Source of the DNA: an uncultured Dehalococcoidia bacterium
Lineage (GTDB): Bacteria > Chloroflexota > Dehalococcoidia > Dehalococcoidales > UBA3254
Length of the DNA: 6,668 nt
Assembly (NCBI GenBank): GCA_903890885.1
Contig: CAITCX010000457.1
Location: forward strand, 1 to 6,668
Direction of reading: 5' to 3'
The notes below the pieces were generated by a model that worked only from the letters and a program-made list of their open reading frames with translations, was not told where the DNA came from and did not search any database. Shown here in pieces: positions 5,440-6,668 of this stretch. Both the position numbers and the translations under genes were made by a program. The first letter of the stretch is position 1. Every line of letters begins with the position of its first letter.

Positions 5440-6668
5440 ACATGCACCTCTTTCTCAGGTTCTAATAATACTCTGGACAGCGGTTCACCCGGAGGAACCA
5501 TGGGATAAACATTCTCTTCCGGCTCCACCACAAATTCAATCAAGAAAGGACCGTCTGTGGCCATAGCTTTCTCAATTGCCGGCCCAACATCTTCTTTGTG
5601 TGTAACCCTCAAGCCAGGCACGCCATAAGCCTCGGCCAGTTTAACAAAATGCGGGCAAGAAATGGGAGTATCCACATAACGCTTCTCGTAAAAAAGCTCC
5701 TGCCACTGTCTTACCATACCCAGACAACCGTTGTTTAAAATGGCGATTTTAACGCCGATTTTATCCTGTACGAGGGTGGCCAACTCATGCAAAGTCATTT
5801 GAAAACCGCCATCGCCGGCGATACACCAGACTGTTTCATCCGGCCGTCCGACTTTGGCGCCCATAGCAGCGGGCAACTCAAAACCCATAGTGCCCAGACC
5901 ACCAGAAGAAATAAAGCTATTAGGTTTGTCATACCAGAAATGCTGGGCGGACCACATCTGGTGCTGCCCCACGCCGGTCACCACAATGGCATCGCCATGG
6001 GTGACTTCATAAATTTTACGAATAACGAATTGAGGAAGCAGCTTTTTTGAGTCCCTTATTCTGGAACTGACCAGTGGAGCCTGTTTACGCCAATCATTCA
6101 TCTGGGCCAGCCACTCGGTACGCTGAACAGGCTGAATCAATTTTATCAGAGGAATCAGGACATTTTTTACATCACCCACGATAGGGACATCCACCCGGAT
6201 ATTCTTGCCGATTTCGGCCGGATCGATATCAATGTGGATGATGCGAGCCTTGGGAGCAAATTCACTGACCTTGGAGGTCACGCGGTCATCCATACGCATA
6301 CCGATAGCGATAATTAAATCAGCATTGCTGACTGCCCAGTTGGCATAGGCCATGCCATGCATTCCCAGCATGCCGTAGCTTAAAGCATGAGATTCGGGAA
6401 AACAGCCGATACCCAGCAGGGTAGTGACCACGGGAATATGAGAGGTTTCCGCAAACTCCTTTAACTCAGCGAAAGCGCCTGAAATAGTCACACCTCTGCC
6501 GGCAATAATCAGAGGCTTCTTAGAAGCGTTATTGATCAGGTCAGCCGCTTTCTTGATCTGCGACGGATGGCCCTGCACAATCGGATGATAGCCAGGCAGG
6601 TTAACCTTATCAGGATAAACAAACTCAGCCTGCTCGATAAACACATCTTTGGGGATATCAATCAAAAC
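5415..6668 (-). CDS. ilvB: Acetolactate synthase large (catalytic) subunit, C-terminal 417 residues (5' end outside window)
   Basis: IlvB is the thiamine-diphosphate and FAD-dependent catalytic subunit that forms acetolactate or acetohydroxybutyrate. The visible part starts at VLIDIPKDV, normally about residue 155-165 of a roughly 560-residue protein, so the first quarter is missing. The TTG at 6665 is an internal Leu codon, not a start. The central domain shows GRGV and GMRMDDRVT (about 123-131), next to the FAD site, and IHIDIDPAEIGKN. The C-terminal ThDP domain has GVGQHQMW, the GDGGFQM block (285-291) and the paired Asn of ILNNGCLGM (310-318), which together form the ThDP/Mg2+ motif, followed by VRQWQELFYEKRY. 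The ending VYPMVPPGEPLS is typical of acetolactate synthases and separates it from pyruvate oxidase or glyoxylate carboligase. Its 3' end overlaps ilvN. Confidence 0.96.
   Translation of the reverse strand, partial: VLIDIPKDVFIEQAEFVYPDKVNLPGYHPIVQGHPSQIKKAADLINNASKKPLIIAGRGVTISGAFAELKEFAETSHIPVVTTLLGIGCFPESHALSYGMLGMHGMAYANWAVSNADLIIAIGMRMDDRVTSKVSEFAPKARIIHIDIDPAEIGKNIRVDVPIVGDVKNVLIPLIKLIQPVQRTEWLAQMNDWRKQAPLVSSRIRDSKKLLPQFVIRKIYEVTHGDAIVVTGVGQHQMWSAQHFWYDKPNSFISSGGLGTMGFELPAAMGAKVGRPDETVWCIAGDGGFQMTLHELATLVQDKIGVKIAILNNGCLGMVRQWQELFYEKRYVDTPISCPHFVKLAEAYGVPGLRVTHKEDVGPAIEKAMATDGPFLIEFVVEPEENVYPMVPPGEPLSRVLLEPEKEVHVWSQQNTP
5445..5450 (-). promoter_or_regulatory. Ribosome binding site of ilvN inside ilvB
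   Basis: GAGGTG on the minus strand, 5 nt before the ATG at 5439, lying within the last codons of ilvB. It selects 5439 over the out-of-frame ATG at 5443. Confidence 0.7.

Larger units (their letters stand above)
1..6668 (-). other. ilvB-ilvN-ilvC-orf67-leuA-leuC-leuD-leuB operon (both ends open)
   Basis: All eight genes share one strand. In the transcription direction the junctions are a 25-nt overlap, then 61, 15, 15, 88, 36 and 1 nt. No hairpin followed by a U-run and no good sigma-70 promoter is visible in the gaps. The promoter and any leader control (T-box or attenuator) would lie upstream of ilvB, outside the window. ilvD, ilvA and a branched-chain aminotransferase are not in the window. 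That they lie nearby is inference. Confidence 0.8.

Noticed and set aside
4982..5566. Plus-strand open frame of 194 codons opposite ilvN and the end of ilvB
   Set aside because: It is antisense to two confident genes, its composition is low in acidic residues as expected of a shadow frame, and no domain is recognisable.
6663..6665. TTG as a possible start of ilvB at the window edge
   Set aside because: The reading frame continues upstream (Val before it) and the TTG is the Leu of the conserved VLIDIPKD segment in mid-protein, so it is not a start.
1..6668. CRISPR arrays, tRNA or rRNA genes, insertion sequences, phage or defence genes
   Set aside because: No direct-repeat arrays, transposase motifs or RNA gene signatures were found. 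The window is almost fully occupied by pathway genes.

Overview
The window is one continuous branched-chain amino acid biosynthesis gene cluster, with every gene on the minus strand. Transcription runs from high to low coordinates. In that order the genes are: ilvB (acetolactate synthase large subunit, 5' part outside the window), ilvN (regulatory subunit), ilvC (ketol-acid reductoisomerase), a 67-codon unrecognised small gene, leuA (2-isopropylmalate synthase), leuC and leuD (isopropylmalate isomerase subunits) and the first 75 codons of leuB (3-isopropylmalate dehydrogenase). Spacings in the transcription direction are a 25-nt overlap, then gaps of 61, 15, 15, 88, 36 and 1 nt. There is no convincing terminator or internal promoter, so this reads as one operon. 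No stretch longer than 88 bases lacks a gene.

The proteins form a pathway. IlvB/IlvN condense two pyruvates to acetolactate (or pyruvate with 2-oxobutyrate for isoleucine). IlvC converts this to the dihydroxy acid. The dehydratase IlvD and a transaminase are needed but not seen here. LeuA then condenses 2-oxoisovalerate with acetyl-CoA, LeuCD isomerise the product and LeuB oxidises it towards 2-oxoisocaproate, the leucine precursor. All should be cytoplasmic.

The organism is a bacterium of roughly 50% GC with good Shine-Dalgarno sites. LeuC and LeuD are of the short archaeal-type (HacA/HacB-like) class. From memory, the ilvBNC-leuACDB order together with this LeuCD class recalls Dehalococcoidia (Chloroflexota), including Dehalococcoides. 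That assignment is a moderate-confidence inference.

Most of the window is ordinary core metabolism, and I do not see an exotic new system. Three points deserve a second look. The IlvC cofactor loop has lost the usual NADPH-phosphate-binding Arg and Ser and has an Asp at the end of beta-strand 2, suggesting NADH use. A small PepSY-like gene without a signal peptide sits between ilvC and leuA, exactly 15 nt from each. LeuA carries Met where most homologues have Glu in the FSPEDA-type active-site motif.
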